NCBI GenBank assembly: GCA_023230485.1
Contig: JALNXG010000048.1
Coordinates: 1-30,275 of the forward strand
Direction: 5' to 3'
DNA from: Melioribacteraceae bacterium
GTDB taxonomy: Bacteria; Bacteroidota; Ignavibacteria; Ignavibacteriales; Melioribacteraceae
DNA length: 30,275 nt
A model generated the notes under the pieces. The model was not told the origin of the DNA. It searched no databases and saw only the letters and a list, made by a program, of their open reading frames with translations. The position numbers and the translations under genes are program-made. Shown piece by piece: positions 7,543-14,630 of the stretch (position 1 is its first letter; the number at the start of each line of letters is the position of its first letter).

Positions 7543-7958
7543 ACTCAAAAACCTATTTGAAAAATCTTGCCCGCGAATGGGGAGGGATGAAACAGGAAAG
7601 ATTAATTGAAAAATTAACCAGGTTGGTTGACCTTGCTAAATCTGAGGTTGATATTCATAAACCTATACTATTACCAGAAGCAAAGCCTGAACCAATCAAA
7701 AGCAATGATGAATCAATGACCAGGTATTTAAAGGAAACCATTGAAAAAAGCATTGCAGACATTAATAAAAGCAATACCAGTAATTACGATAAAGCCCTAT
7801 TATTGAAAAAAGTATTCGGAAATTACCCTGAATGGCATCACATTACGATGATACCGATAGATTATTTCAATGAATTCTGGAACCTTTGCGAAAAGAAAAA
7901 TTCGGGTATAATTTTTGACAACGAACGGGATTTACAGTATTTCAAAGTCATAAGATAG
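7539..7958 (+). CDS. Hypothetical protein (139 aa)
   Basis: Starts MNSKTYLKNLAREWGGMKQE at the ATG overlapping the radical-SAM stop; an earlier in-frame start at 7509 would lie inside the preceding gene. The protein is mainly charged helix, with a Pro-rich linker near residues 40-55 and a C-terminal segment FGNYPEWHHITMIPIDYFNE. I do not recognise a family. Co-translation with the radical-SAM gene suggests a linked role, which is inference. Confidence 0.55.
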   Translation: MNSKTYLKNLAREWGGMKQERLIEKLTRLVDLAKSEVDIHKPILLPEAKPEPIKSNDESMTRYLKETIEKSIADINKSNTSNYDKALLLKKVFGNYPEWHHITMIPIDYFNEFWNLCEKKNSGIIFDNERDLQYFKVIR

Positions 7959-8009
7959 TAAGTGTAGGGACGAATGGCATTCGCCACAAACAAGATATTA
8001 ACAACTAAA

Positions 8010-8026
8010 TTAACAATTATTGTTAA
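8010..8026. promoter_or_regulatory. Perfect palindrome upstream of replication promoter
   Basis: TTAACAAT (8010-8017) and ATTGTTAA (8019-8026) are exact inverted arms around a single T. It ends 7 bp before the -33-like element at 8034, where a dimeric repressor or activator would sit. Regulation is inferred from form and position. Confidence 0.55.
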
Positions 8027-8033
8027 GAATTAT

Positions 8034-8066
8034 TTTGTAAAATGTTAAGGAAAGTTTGTATGTTTG
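8034..8066 (+). promoter_or_regulatory. Bacteroidota-type promoter of replication operon
   Basis: TTTG (8034-8037), a 21-bp spacer, then TATGTTTG (8059-8066) match the Bacteroidota consensus TTTG-N19-21-TAnnTTTG exactly. The predicted start, near 8073, leaves a leader of about 135 bases before the initiator ATG. This is the best promoter match in the window. Confidence 0.75.
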
Positions 8067-8121
8067 TTCTTTAAAGCCAAAATATGACTAAAATTAATAA
8101 GACATACGTTTTTAATAATAT

Positions 8122-8199
8122 ACCGGTCTCCGGTAAAATTGCTCAAAGCGGGTTTAGTCACCCTCGGCCTTTGGGCTTTTTTATTGGGGCCGGTTTTTT
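8122..8199 (+). promoter_or_regulatory. Structured leader with terminator-like hairpins
   Basis: Three elements lie between the promoter and the initiator gene. ACCGG-TCT-CCGGT (8122-8134) is a perfect 5-bp hairpin. GCTCAAAG (8141-8148) pairs with CTTTGGGC (8169-8176) and is followed by six Ts (8177-8182), a standard intrinsic terminator. A second CCGGT at 8190-8194 runs into another T-tract (to 8199) and could pair with ACCGG at 8122 as an alternative. An intrinsic terminator after the promoter and 26 bp before the start codon suggests attenuation or antitermination. Confidence 0.6.
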
Positions 8200-8207
8200 A
8201 TTTTAAT

Positions 8208-9017
8208 ATGAGCAGTCAATCATATAGGATTAATGGATTTGAACAAATAAAATCTTTTTATTCATGGGTTTTTAATAATCAGGATAAAGATGTTAATGCA
8301 ACTCATGTTAGTTTATATCTTTTTTTAATAAACCAGAATAACAGAGCCAATTGGGTTGAATGGTTCAAATGTCCTTATGATCTTGGTATGGCTGGCAGTT
8401 GTATTGGTAGTCGAAATACTTATTATAAAGTTTTAGAAGAATTAAAAAATTGGGGATTAATAGATTATCAAAAAGGAATTAATAACTATAAAGCTCCAAA
8501 AGTTAAATTATGCCTGTTTAAAAATGAGCAAGTAACTGAGCAAGTACCAGTACCGCTATGTGAGCCACTGAGTGAGCCGCTATATGAGCAAGTAGTGATA
8601 CCGCTATGTGAGCCACTGAGTGAGCATATATATAAACTATTAACTAATAACTTAAAACTAATAACAGATAACATAGAAGATATTCTGATTTTTTTAAATG
8701 ATAAACCAAAATCTTTAATAAAGGAAAAAGAATTATTCGAAATTTTTCGTTTAAAATATCCCGGAACAAAAAGAGGATTAGATTCCGAATTCAATGATTT
8801 AGTCAAAAAGCATAAAAACTATAAAGAAATTTGCTTAATTTTATTAAAAGAACTCGAAAGGCAAATAAATGAAAGATCAAGAATTACTGGATTTATCCCT
8901 GAATGGCCTCATCTCAAAACATATCTACATAACAACGGATGGGAAACAGAATATAAATCAGTTGAAAAGAGTAAATTTAAAAAAATACAAGATTTAACTT
9001 ATAATCCAAGCGCATGA
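8208..9017 (+). CDS. Replication initiator-like protein with internal iterons
   Basis: A 269-aa protein with an N-terminal winged-helix-like region (residues ~1-100: GFEQIKSFYSWVF, NATHVSLYLFLINQNN, ELKNWGLIDYQKG), like phage DnaD-type replisome organisers. A tetrapeptide-repeat linker (residues ~107-142, E-Q/P-V/L-x) follows, then a helical C-terminal domain. The linker is encoded by 12-bp repeats that may be the origin, as in lambda O. The ATG at 8208 (MSSQSYRING) is chosen; an in-frame TTG at 8139 would start inside the terminator hairpin and give an artificial hydrophobic leader. It overlaps the next gene by ATGA. The initiator role is inferred from architecture and position. Confidence 0.7.
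   Translation: MSSQSYRINGFEQIKSFYSWVFNNQDKDVNATHVSLYLFLINQNNRANWVEWFKCPYDLGMAGSCIGSRNTYYKVLEELKNWGLIDYQKGINNYKAPKVKLCLFKNEQVTEQVPVPLCEPLSEPLYEQVVIPLCEPLSEHIYKLLTNNLKLITDNIEDILIFLNDKPKSLIKEKELFEIFRLKYPGTKRGLDSEFNDLVKKHKNYKEICLILLKELERQINERSRITGFIPEWPHLKTYLHNNGWETEYKSVEKSKFKKIQDLTYNPSA
8525..8672 (+). repeat. 12-bp iteron array plus A+T-rich repeats: candidate origin
   Basis: TGAGC starts at 8525, 8537, 8561, 8573, 8585, 8609 and 8621, all on a 12-bp grid. The two empty slots (8549, 8597) hold ACCGCTATG variants. TGAGCAAGTA occurs three times, and a 27-bp segment is exactly duplicated at 8551-8577 and 8599-8625. Next to it is an A+T-rich block with AACTAATAAC at 8642-8651 and 8656-8665 and AGATAAC after it. 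Iterons plus an unwinding-type region inside an initiator gene is the lambda-type origin plan. The grid also encodes tetrapeptides, so protein-level expansion is an alternative. Confidence 0.65.
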
Positions 9018-9547
9018 AATCAATAGATATAACCGAAAGAATCAAGGATATAAATCCTTACCAGTTATTTGAAGAAAACATATACAGGTTGATGAAATCT
9101 TTATTAGAGGATTTCGACCAGGTTATGGATAAGGAAACATTTGAAAACTCATATCGGCAGGTAACGAAATTATTACTTGAAAAACATCGAAATTTGATAT
9201 TCGGAGAAGTGAATCATGTTTTCAAAGAAATAACGCTGGCTAATTACGAAATGAAAAAGGTATCAGTTGTTAATATAATGGCATGCTTTGCTGATTACCA
9301 GAGAAAAAAAATAGAGCACAACCGCTTTGAAATCGAAAAACGCGAAAACGAAATAATAAAAAATGCCGTTGATTGTACAAGGTTACCTTTGGGCCAGGCA
9401 ATTCTTTTCAGGATTGATATGCATGAAAAAGGAAAAAATGAATGGTGGGACGTTCCGCTGAAAGAAATAGCACAGAAAGGTGAAATAAAATTCGATTACA
9501 AAAAAGAAAAAATAAGAACAATATTATCAAATCATTTTACTAAATAA
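9014..9547 (+). CDS. Replication-module hypothetical protein (177 aa)
   Basis: Begins MKSIDITERIKDINPYQLFE and is all-helical in appearance, with a charged heptad-like stretch (YQRKKIEHNRFEIEKRENEI) in the middle. I do not recognise a family. Its ATG overlaps the initiator stop, and initiator genes in phages are often followed by a helicase loader or replisome adaptor, so that is a weak possibility. No Walker motif is seen, which argues against a DnaC-type ATPase loader. Confidence 0.6.
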   Translation: MKSIDITERIKDINPYQLFEENIYRLMKSLLEDFDQVMDKETFENSYRQVTKLLLEKHRNLIFGEVNHVFKEITLANYEMKKVSVVNIMACFADYQRKKIEHNRFEIEKRENEIIKNAVDCTRLPLGQAILFRIDMHEKGKNEWWDVPLKEIAQKGEIKFDYKKEKIRTILSNHFTK

Positions 9548-9561
9548 ATAAATTCAAAATT

Positions 9562-9936
9562 ATGTCAAACTTAAGAGAATCATGTGACAAGGTGATCAGT
9601 CACCAGTACCTAAAAAGATTCACGCCTGAACAGATCGCGGAATTCAAAACCGATTTGTCGACAGTGATGATTGAATCAAATGCGATCGAAGAGGAATTCG
9701 ATTCGATAAAGCAGGAATACAAAGCGAAACTTAAACCTTTGAAAATCCAGGTAAAGGAAAAACTGACATTCATCCGGGATAAAGCGCGCCTTGTAAAAGA
9801 AGAATGTTACGTCATGTACGACGGTGAATATGCTGTTATTTATGATAATGAAAGAGTTGAAATTGAAAGGCGCCCGCGTACAATCGAAGAGCGCCAGACA
9901 ACTATTTTCATGAATCAAAGAAACGGAACAGAATAA
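9562..9936 (+). CDS. Hypothetical helical protein (124 aa)
   Basis: Starts MSNLRESCDKVISHQYLKRF. The middle is coiled-coil-like (EEEFDSIKQEYKAKLKPLKI) and the C-terminus basic (VEIERRPRTIEERQTT). No enzymatic motif is seen. It lies 14 bp after the preceding gene and 23 bp before the next in the replication operon. Confidence 0.55.
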   Translation: MSNLRESCDKVISHQYLKRFTPEQIAEFKTDLSTVMIESNAIEEEFDSIKQEYKAKLKPLKIQVKEKLTFIRDKARLVKEECYVMYDGEYAVIYDNERVEIERRPRTIEERQTTIFMNQRNGTE

Positions 9937-9959
9937 TAACAATTTAACTTTTTAAAACA

Positions 9960-10673
9960 ATGGAAGAACAAAAATTGAACATCAATCTTGCAGAAGGAAC
10001 GCAGGAAGTAATTATCAGGAATGGTGACGCTTCAAATCCGATTGAATTGAAAGGATTCGATTACAACGGAATAATTACCGGACCGGTAGATTTCTTGAAA
10101 TCCAAATTACCCACTTTGAATATTCCGACTTGTACAATTCTCATCGACCGGGAAAAAAGAGGAATTATGCTGGTCATAAACGAAAATTCAAACCTGAGAA
10201 GTTCGGTAACAGGAAGATTGGAATTCACTGAAGAATTCATGAAATTTAAAATCAATACAGGTAGCTCGTGGATAAGCAGGGAACTTGGTGAATTTGTGAA
10301 AATGAACCGGGTTTATTTTGAAACTCTCGATTCAGCAAATGAATTGTCCGCAAAACTTTTGCATTTTAAGGCAAAGGTTGAAAAATCGAAAGAGCAAAAG
10401 GATGATAAGAAAGGCAATATGCTTGACCATGTTGAGCAGATTATTCATGAAATAAACATCCCGGATAAATTCAATCTTGAAATTCCGATTTTCAAAGGTT
10501 CTAAAAAAACAAAAATCGGGATTGAGGTTTACATCAATGCAAATGATCTGAGTATAACATTGATTTCTCCAGATGCCGCTGAAATCATTCGGAAAACAAG
10601 GGATGAGATCATTGACGAACAGAAAGATCAGATCAGGGAAATTTGTAAGGAGATTGCGATAATTGAGTGTTAA
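9960..10673 (+). CDS. Hypothetical phage early protein (237 aa)
   Basis: An alpha/beta protein beginning MEEQKLNINLAEGTQEVIIR. It has GFDYNGIITGPVDFL, a strand pair TCTILIDREKRGIMLVI, SSWISRELGEFVKMNRVYF and EIPIFKGSKKTKIGIEVYIN, and a charged C-terminal helix. The pattern faintly recalls DUF2303-type phage proteins, but I would not assert this. It is the last gene before the terminator at 10692-10722, closing the replication operon. No active-site motif was identified. Confidence 0.6.
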   Translation: MEEQKLNINLAEGTQEVIIRNGDASNPIELKGFDYNGIITGPVDFLKSKLPTLNIPTCTILIDREKRGIMLVINENSNLRSSVTGRLEFTEEFMKFKINTGSSWISRELGEFVKMNRVYFETLDSANELSAKLLHFKAKVEKSKEQKDDKKGNMLDHVEQIIHEINIPDKFNLEIPIFKGSKKTKIGIEVYINANDLSITLISPDAAEIIRKTRDEIIDEQKDQIREICKEIAIIEC

Positions 10674-10691
10674 ATGTATCTTATAAAAAAT

Positions 10692-10722
10692 AAAGCTCGG
10701 TTTATTTGGCCGGGTTTTTTTT
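10692..10722 (+). terminator. Intrinsic terminator of early/replication operon
   Basis: AAAGCTCGG (10692-10700) pairs with CCGGGTTTT (10710-10718), allowing two G·U pairs, and runs into eight Ts (10715-10722). It begins 19 bp after the stop of the preceding gene. Confidence 0.8.
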
Positions 10723-10747
10723 ATTTCAAATATTATTCGTAATTTTG
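10716..10747 (+). promoter_or_regulatory. Promoter-like site for packaging genes
   Basis: TAATTTTG (10740-10747) fits TAnnTTTG. The expected -33 element, 20 bp upstream, falls in the terminator T-tract (TTTT at 10716-10719, not TTTG). The predicted start would be at or just beyond the ATG at 10752, implying an almost leaderless message. Moderate match only. Confidence 0.4.
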
Positions 10748-10751
10748 AATC

Positions 10752-11246
10752 ATGACTTTTCAAAAAGGAAATAACCTCTGGGAATTCCGTAATAAACACG
10801 GAAGAGATTTTAAATTTACACCTGAAAAATTGTGGGAAGAAGCTATTTTATATTTTGAATGGATAAAAGAAAACCCACTTGTCGAGGATTCAGTTAACTT
10901 TTATCAAGGTAAGGCTACTCATGAGCCAATTTATAAAATGCATGCAATGACTATTATAGGGTTTTGCTTATTCGCTGATTTAGATACAGTTACATTTTAT
11001 GAATATCGGAAAAATCCTGATTTTATGAATATCACAAGGCGTATCGAAGAATGCATCCGAAACCAAAAATTCACAGGAGCCGCCGCTGAACTTCTGAATT
11101 CCAATATAATAGCTCGTGATTTAGGACTTGTCGACAAAAAGGATTTAACTACCGATGGCGAAAAAATTGAAGGAATAGTTTACGTGTTACCAAATGATCC
11201 CAAATTAGATGAAGATAATTCTAAGGCCGGAACCGAAGCAACATAA
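10752..11246 (+). CDS. Terminase small subunit
   Basis: A 164-aa protein with the layout of small terminases of Bacteroidota phages. It has an N-terminal segment with a substrate-like DFKFTPEKLWEEAILYFEWI and NPLVED, then MHAMTIIGFCLFADLDTVTFYEY (helix-turn-helix-like), then IEECIRNQKFTGAAAELLNSNIIARDLGL, the common ending that precedes an acidic tail. Small terminases bind the packaging site and hand DNA to the large subunit. It overlaps the large terminase gene by 38 bp. Assigned by pattern and by the neighbour. Confidence 0.78.
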   Translation: MTFQKGNNLWEFRNKHGRDFKFTPEKLWEEAILYFEWIKENPLVEDSVNFYQGKATHEPIYKMHAMTIIGFCLFADLDTVTFYEYRKNPDFMNITRRIEECIRNQKFTGAAAELLNSNIIARDLGLVDKKDLTTDGEKIEGIVYVLPNDPKLDEDNSKAGTEAT

Positions 11247-12534
11247 GGCTTACGAAGCATTAAATAATGATTTGATAGATGTAGTGTACTTCGGCGGAGG
11301 CGCAGGAGGCGGGAAAACGTGGTGGATATGTGAAAGTAAAATGATAAATTGCGTTCGTTATCCTGGTTATAAAACTTTTTTAGGAAGAGAAGAATTGAAA
11401 AGACTTTCCGAATCTACCCTCTTAACATTTTTCAAAGTTTGCCAGCATCATAAATTAATCAACGGGGTTCACTACAAGTTTAACGGCCAAAAGAATTACA
11501 TTGAATTCAGGAATAGTTCCCGTATTGATTTAATCGAACTCAAATATTATCCTTCAGACCCTCTTTATGAAAGATTCGGTTCACTTGAATTTACAGACGG
11601 TGCAATTGATGAGGCCGGAGAGGTAAACTATATGGCCTTTGATGTATTGAAAAGCCGTATCGGAAGACACATGAATAAGGAACTTAAAGTCAGGGGTACC
11701 ATTTCAATAACCGGGAATCCAAAAAAGAATTGGACCTATAAATATTTTTACAAGCCTTTTAAAGCCGGGACACTACCTTCGAATATTGCATTTATTCAAT
11801 CTCTATACATGGATAATCAATATACCGGCAAAGATTACGAAAGGCAATTATCGCAGATCACCGATAAATCAACAAAAGAACGATTGATGTACGGGAATTG
11901 GGAATATGATGACGATCCGGCGAAGTTGATCGAGTATGATTCTATCCTGGATATGTTTACGAATTCATTTGTTCCTAACGGTCGTAAATGTATTACCGCC
12001 GATATCGCCAGGCAGGGAAAAGATTTTACAAGGATTGTTACATGGGACGGGTTCCAGTTAATAGAAACGGTTTCACTTGAAAAAAATCTTGTTACTCAGG
12101 CGGCTTCTGAAATAAAAATACTTGCAAATACTTATTCTATCCCAATGTCTCAAGTATTAGTTGATGAGGATGGCGTCGGCGGCGGGGTAAAAGATATACT
12201 TCATTGCAAGGGATTTATCAACAATTCAAGGGCACTGAACAATGAAAATTACGATAACCTGAAAAGTCAATGTTATTTTAAATTTGCGAAAAGGGTAAAT
12301 GATTCAGGTGTATGGATCAGGGATGAGTTATCGGAACAGGATAAGGATTATATCATTGAAGAATGCGAACAGATCAAGAAGAAAGATATTGACAGCGATG
12401 GAAGGCAGGGAATTATCCCGAAGGCTAAAGTAAAAGAACTGATAGGCAGGTCCCCTGATTGGTCTGATGTTTTATCCATGAGGGAATGGTTTGAATTGCA
12501 GCCGGAGGCTCCGAAAGGAAATCGAGTATTATAA
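11209..12534 (+). CDS. Terminase large subunit
   Basis: A 441-aa packaging motor. The N-terminal ATPase has Walker A GGGAGGGKT at residues 29-37 and Walker B AIDEAGEV with D134 and E135, followed by a GNPKKNWTYKYF coupling segment. The C-terminal RNase H-like nuclease carries D265 (ITADIARQGKD), D319-E320-D321 (VLVDEDGVGGG) and a final acidic pair D417/D420 (PDWSDVLSM), the expected metal-binding set. The protein translocates DNA into the prohead and cuts it. It uses the ATG at 11209 inside the end of the small-subunit gene. Confidence 0.92.
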   Translation: MKIILRPEPKQHKAYEALNNDLIDVVYFGGGAGGGKTWWICESKMINCVRYPGYKTFLGREELKRLSESTLLTFFKVCQHHKLINGVHYKFNGQKNYIEFRNSSRIDLIELKYYPSDPLYERFGSLEFTDGAIDEAGEVNYMAFDVLKSRIGRHMNKELKVRGTISITGNPKKNWTYKYFYKPFKAGTLPSNIAFIQSLYMDNQYTGKDYERQLSQITDKSTKERLMYGNWEYDDDPAKLIEYDSILDMFTNSFVPNGRKCITADIARQGKDFTRIVTWDGFQLIETVSLEKNLVTQAASEIKILANTYSIPMSQVLVDEDGVGGGVKDILHCKGFINNSRALNNENYDNLKSQCYFKFAKRVNDSGVWIRDELSEQDKDYIIEECEQIKKKDIDSDGRQGIIPKAKVKELIGRSPDWSDVLSMREWFELQPEAPKGNRVL

Positions 12535-12542
12535 ATAAAAAT

Positions 12543-12935
12543 ATGAAACCAATAAGAATTCAAAGATTAAGAAAAAAAGGATTTAATTTACAAAAAGCAA
12601 GTCCGAATGGACTTCCTGTTGTTTATGTTGGTAGACCTACAAAATGGGGAAATCCTATAAAATTAGATAATGGCATGATTTACATAGATGCCGGTTATAG
12701 AAGGAAAATATTAGACCCGTGGGTTTATTACAACTTAGGGAATATTGATGATGTATTACATCTTTACTGGCATATTTTGAAAGGAACGCAATTTCAAATT
12801 GCTGATTTACAATATTGGTCTGATAAATTTAAAGAAAATAATATTGAAGAACTCAGAGGTAAAAATTTAGCCTGTTGGTGTTCGATTTCTTCTAAATGTC
12901 ATGCCGATGTTATTTTAGATTTACTTTACAATTAA
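12543..12935 (+). CDS. DUF4326 domain protein
   Basis: A 130-aa protein that matches the DUF4326 pattern: RLRKKGF near the start, VVYVGRPTKWGNP in the first third, and ELRGKNLACWC followed by KCHADVILDLL at the end. The conserved Cys-x-Cys and Cys-His residues suggest a metal or catalytic site. Function is not established. It sits 8 bp after the large terminase and shares a base with the next start (TAATG). Its sequence looks more A+T-rich than the terminase beside it, consistent with a recently gained accessory gene. Confidence 0.8.
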   Translation: MKPIRIQRLRKKGFNLQKASPNGLPVVYVGRPTKWGNPIKLDNGMIYIDAGYRRKILDPWVYYNLGNIDDVLHLYWHILKGTQFQIADLQYWSDKFKENNIEELRGKNLACWCSISSKCHADVILDLLYN

Positions 12936-13492
12936 TGGTACTCCCAAACATCACAGTAAAAGAATTTCTTGAGCTTCATGACCCGGAGTTAATTCACCAA
13001 TATGAATTCTTTTTCAAGTATTCTATTGTTATGAATGAGGCTGTTGATCACTTCCATATTGGTGACATGACGGCTAAATCATTCGGGTTGATCAAAGATT
13101 TACAGTTTGATATTTCATCCGGGGAAACAGGGTGGATTAAGTTAATCGAATATGTTGAAAAACTTATCAACAAAAAGTGTATTGATTTGGATTTGACAAC
13201 TTTTGTCCAAACATGGAAATATATACTGTCCGAAATCGAACGCATTACAGAAATAGAATCTATTGTTTTGAAGTACGAAGCAACGGATGAAGAAATACAG
13301 GCCGGTATCGATAAGCTTGGAATCCTGGGAATCTATATGCAAATTAGATCACTTACCAAAGGGGATATTACAAAGAATGATGAGGTAAGGTCCATGAGAT
13401 ATGACGAGGCATTTACCGAACTTGTGGCACAAAAAATGTTGAGTGATTACGAAAAAGAACTTATAAAAATTATGAGTAAGCGAAATTTTTAG
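12935..13492 (+). CDS. Hypothetical protein after terminase (185 aa)
   Basis: Begins MVLPNITVKEFLELHDPELI. Largely helical, without catalytic motifs. Segments DMTAKSFGLIKDLQFDI and WIKLIEYVEKLI suggest a compact helical domain. The ATG at 12935 is chosen because it overlaps the preceding stop; the longer reading would begin inside the DUF4326 gene. Located between terminase and neck genes, it is probably a virion or assembly protein. It is followed by the tRNA-like gene. Confidence 0.55.
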   Translation: MVLPNITVKEFLELHDPELIHQYEFFFKYSIVMNEAVDHFHIGDMTAKSFGLIKDLQFDISSGETGWIKLIEYVEKLINKKCIDLDLTTFVQTWKYILSEIERITEIESIVLKYEATDEEIQAGIDKLGILGIYMQIRSLTKGDITKNDEVRSMRYDEAFTELVAQKMLSDYEKELIKIMSKRNF

Positions 13493-13505
13493 TATATTTA
13501 CATCT

Positions 13506-13576
13506 TGCGTGGTAGTGTAATTGGTAGCACAATGGTCTCATACGCCATAGGCCCGGTCCGAATCCGGCGAACGCAA
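13506..13576 (+). tRNA. Degenerate tRNA-Met(CAU)-like gene
   Basis: A cloverleaf can be drawn. The D-arm is GTGT/GCAC around AATTGGTA. The anticodon stem ATGGT/GCCAT (one U·G) closes the loop CTCATAC with anticodon CAT at 13539-13541. The T-arm is CCCGG/CCGGC around TCCGAAT. The outer acceptor pairs TGCGT with ACGCA. Defects: two mismatched acceptor pairs next to the T-arm, a C-C mismatch at the base of the T-stem, a variable loop of only about 3 bases, and C in place of T at position 55. No CCA is encoded. CAT could be Met, initiator or lysidine-modified Ile. It may be a diverged phage tRNA or a decaying one. Confidence 0.6.
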
Positions 13577-13632
13577 CGGAGATTATTCAAGTTATGTGAA
13601 ACATTCGTTCGATTCGATTTAATTTAATTCTA

Positions 13633-13660
13633 CCCCTATAATTTTTTATAGGGGTTTTTT
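13633..13660 (+). terminator. Intrinsic terminator after tRNA-like gene
   Basis: CCCCTATA (13633-13640) pairs perfectly with TATAGGGG (13647-13654) around a 6-base loop, followed by six Ts (13655-13660). Confidence 0.88.
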
Positions 13661-13690
13661 ATTTTCCCGTCACAATATTTTTTATATTTG
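13657..13690 (+). promoter_or_regulatory. Promoter-like site for tail genes
   Basis: TATATTTG (13683-13690) fits TAnnTTTG. The -33 position falls on the preceding terminator T-tract (TTTT/TTTA rather than TTTG). The predicted start near 13697 leaves about 10 bases before the ATG at 13707. Confidence 0.5.
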
Positions 13691-13706
13691 TCAAACTAAT
13701 TTTCAA

Positions 13707-14150
13707 ATGGATAACTTCACCATTTTATCAGTTATTAAAGATTACGCCACAACTCAAGGATGGCATTTCCTAAGCGGAAACAATTTTAATCAAAACTACG
13801 AAGCATCTCAAAATACATACAATCCAGGTGACCTTGTGTTAACGGCTGATTTTGATGCAATACCTATATTTGGTGAAGGGAATTCAATCAGTGAAATCCG
13901 ATACACTGGCATAATAGCACTTGGCCGAAAGGTTGAAGATGACGACCTGACCCGTTCAAACCTTGATGAAACATTTTGGCAAAAATATGAATTACGCCTT
14001 GAAGCACTAATGACACTTTTATCAACAGCAATTATTTCAATAGGATGTGAAAACAATATGACCGTTCAGGATGTTCGTTTCAGAATGGAATTGAATAAGT
14101 TTGATACTAATATAGATTTTGTGGTAACCCCGGTAACGTTTCTGCAATGA
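13707..14150 (+). CDS. Neck/tail-completion-like hypothetical protein (147 aa)
   Basis: Begins MDNFTILSVIKDYATTQGWH. An alpha/beta pattern with ADFDAIPIFGEGNSISEIRY, a helical FWQKYELRLEALMTLLSTAI and a final strand DFVVTPVTFLQ. Size, fold pattern and position before a gp10-like gene suit a tail-terminator-type protein, but I recognise no signature. It overlaps the next gene by ATGA and starts a new transcription unit after the terminator at 13633. Confidence 0.5.
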   Translation: MDNFTILSVIKDYATTQGWHFLSGNNFNQNYEASQNTYNPGDLVLTADFDAIPIFGEGNSISEIRYTGIIALGRKVEDDDLTRSNLDETFWQKYELRLEALMTLLSTAIISIGCENNMTVQDVRFRMELNKFDTNIDFVVTPVTFLQ

Positions 14151-14629
14151 CACTTCGTGACCATATAGATAACTGGCTAACAGAAGCAAAGACAGACCTT
14201 GCGGCTAACTATAATAAATTAGGTCTACGGGCATCCGGGCAGTGGGAGCGTGATCTTGAAACAAATATTGAAGAAAGGCCAACAGGTTACACGGCAGAGA
14301 TATTAGGCAGCGCCTATACTGGCGTGCTTGAATCCGGAAGAAAGCCAAATACAAACAAAAATCCCGAATCTATCCGGGCGTGGGTTGGTTGGGCCGGATC
14401 AACATTTTTAAAAGAATGGGTACAAAGGAAAGGCATTCAGGCTAATCCTTTCGCTGTTGCCTGGAAGATAGCAAGAAAAGGAATTACAGTTCCTAACCGG
14501 TTCAATGCAGGAGGCCTGGTGTCTGATGTTATAACAGAAGAAAGAATTCAGAAATTGCTCGAAGGAATATCGCTTGTAATGATTACAGAAGTCAGGTCGG
14601 ATGTTTTGAAAACTCTAAAAGAAAAATAA
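14147..14629 (+). CDS. HK97 gp10-like tail-completion protein candidate
   Basis: A 160-aa protein with features of the gp10-like family of neck/tail proteins: a central YTAEILGSAYTGVLESGRKP (the small-residue 'GT-Y-YLEFGT'-like motif region), then NPFAVAWKIARKGI and a final helix LEGISLVMITEVRSDVL. Such proteins help join head and tail. The call rests on this pattern, length and place between the previous small gene and the large tail genes. The stop at 14629 is one base before the next ATG. Confidence 0.5.
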   Translation: MTLRDHIDNWLTEAKTDLAANYNKLGLRASGQWERDLETNIEERPTGYTAEILGSAYTGVLESGRKPNTNKNPESIRAWVGWAGSTFLKEWVQRKGIQANPFAVAWKIARKGITVPNRFNAGGLVSDVITEERIQKLLEGISLVMITEVRSDVLKTLKEK

Positions 14630-14630
14630 A

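Noticed and set aside
8139..8207. In-frame extension of the initiator gene from a TTG, giving a hydrophobic N-terminus
   Set aside because: It starts within the terminator hairpin and the apparent peptide is a reading of the GC-rich stem and T-tracts; the ATG at 8208 gives a family-like N-terminus.
8525..8632. CRISPR-like or minisatellite repeat
   Set aside because: Units are 12 bp without spacers and encode an uninterrupted tetrapeptide repeat; no cas genes.
10332..10799. 155-aa reverse-strand ORF
   Set aside because: Antisense to the 237-aa early protein, the terminator and the small terminase start; shadow of real features.
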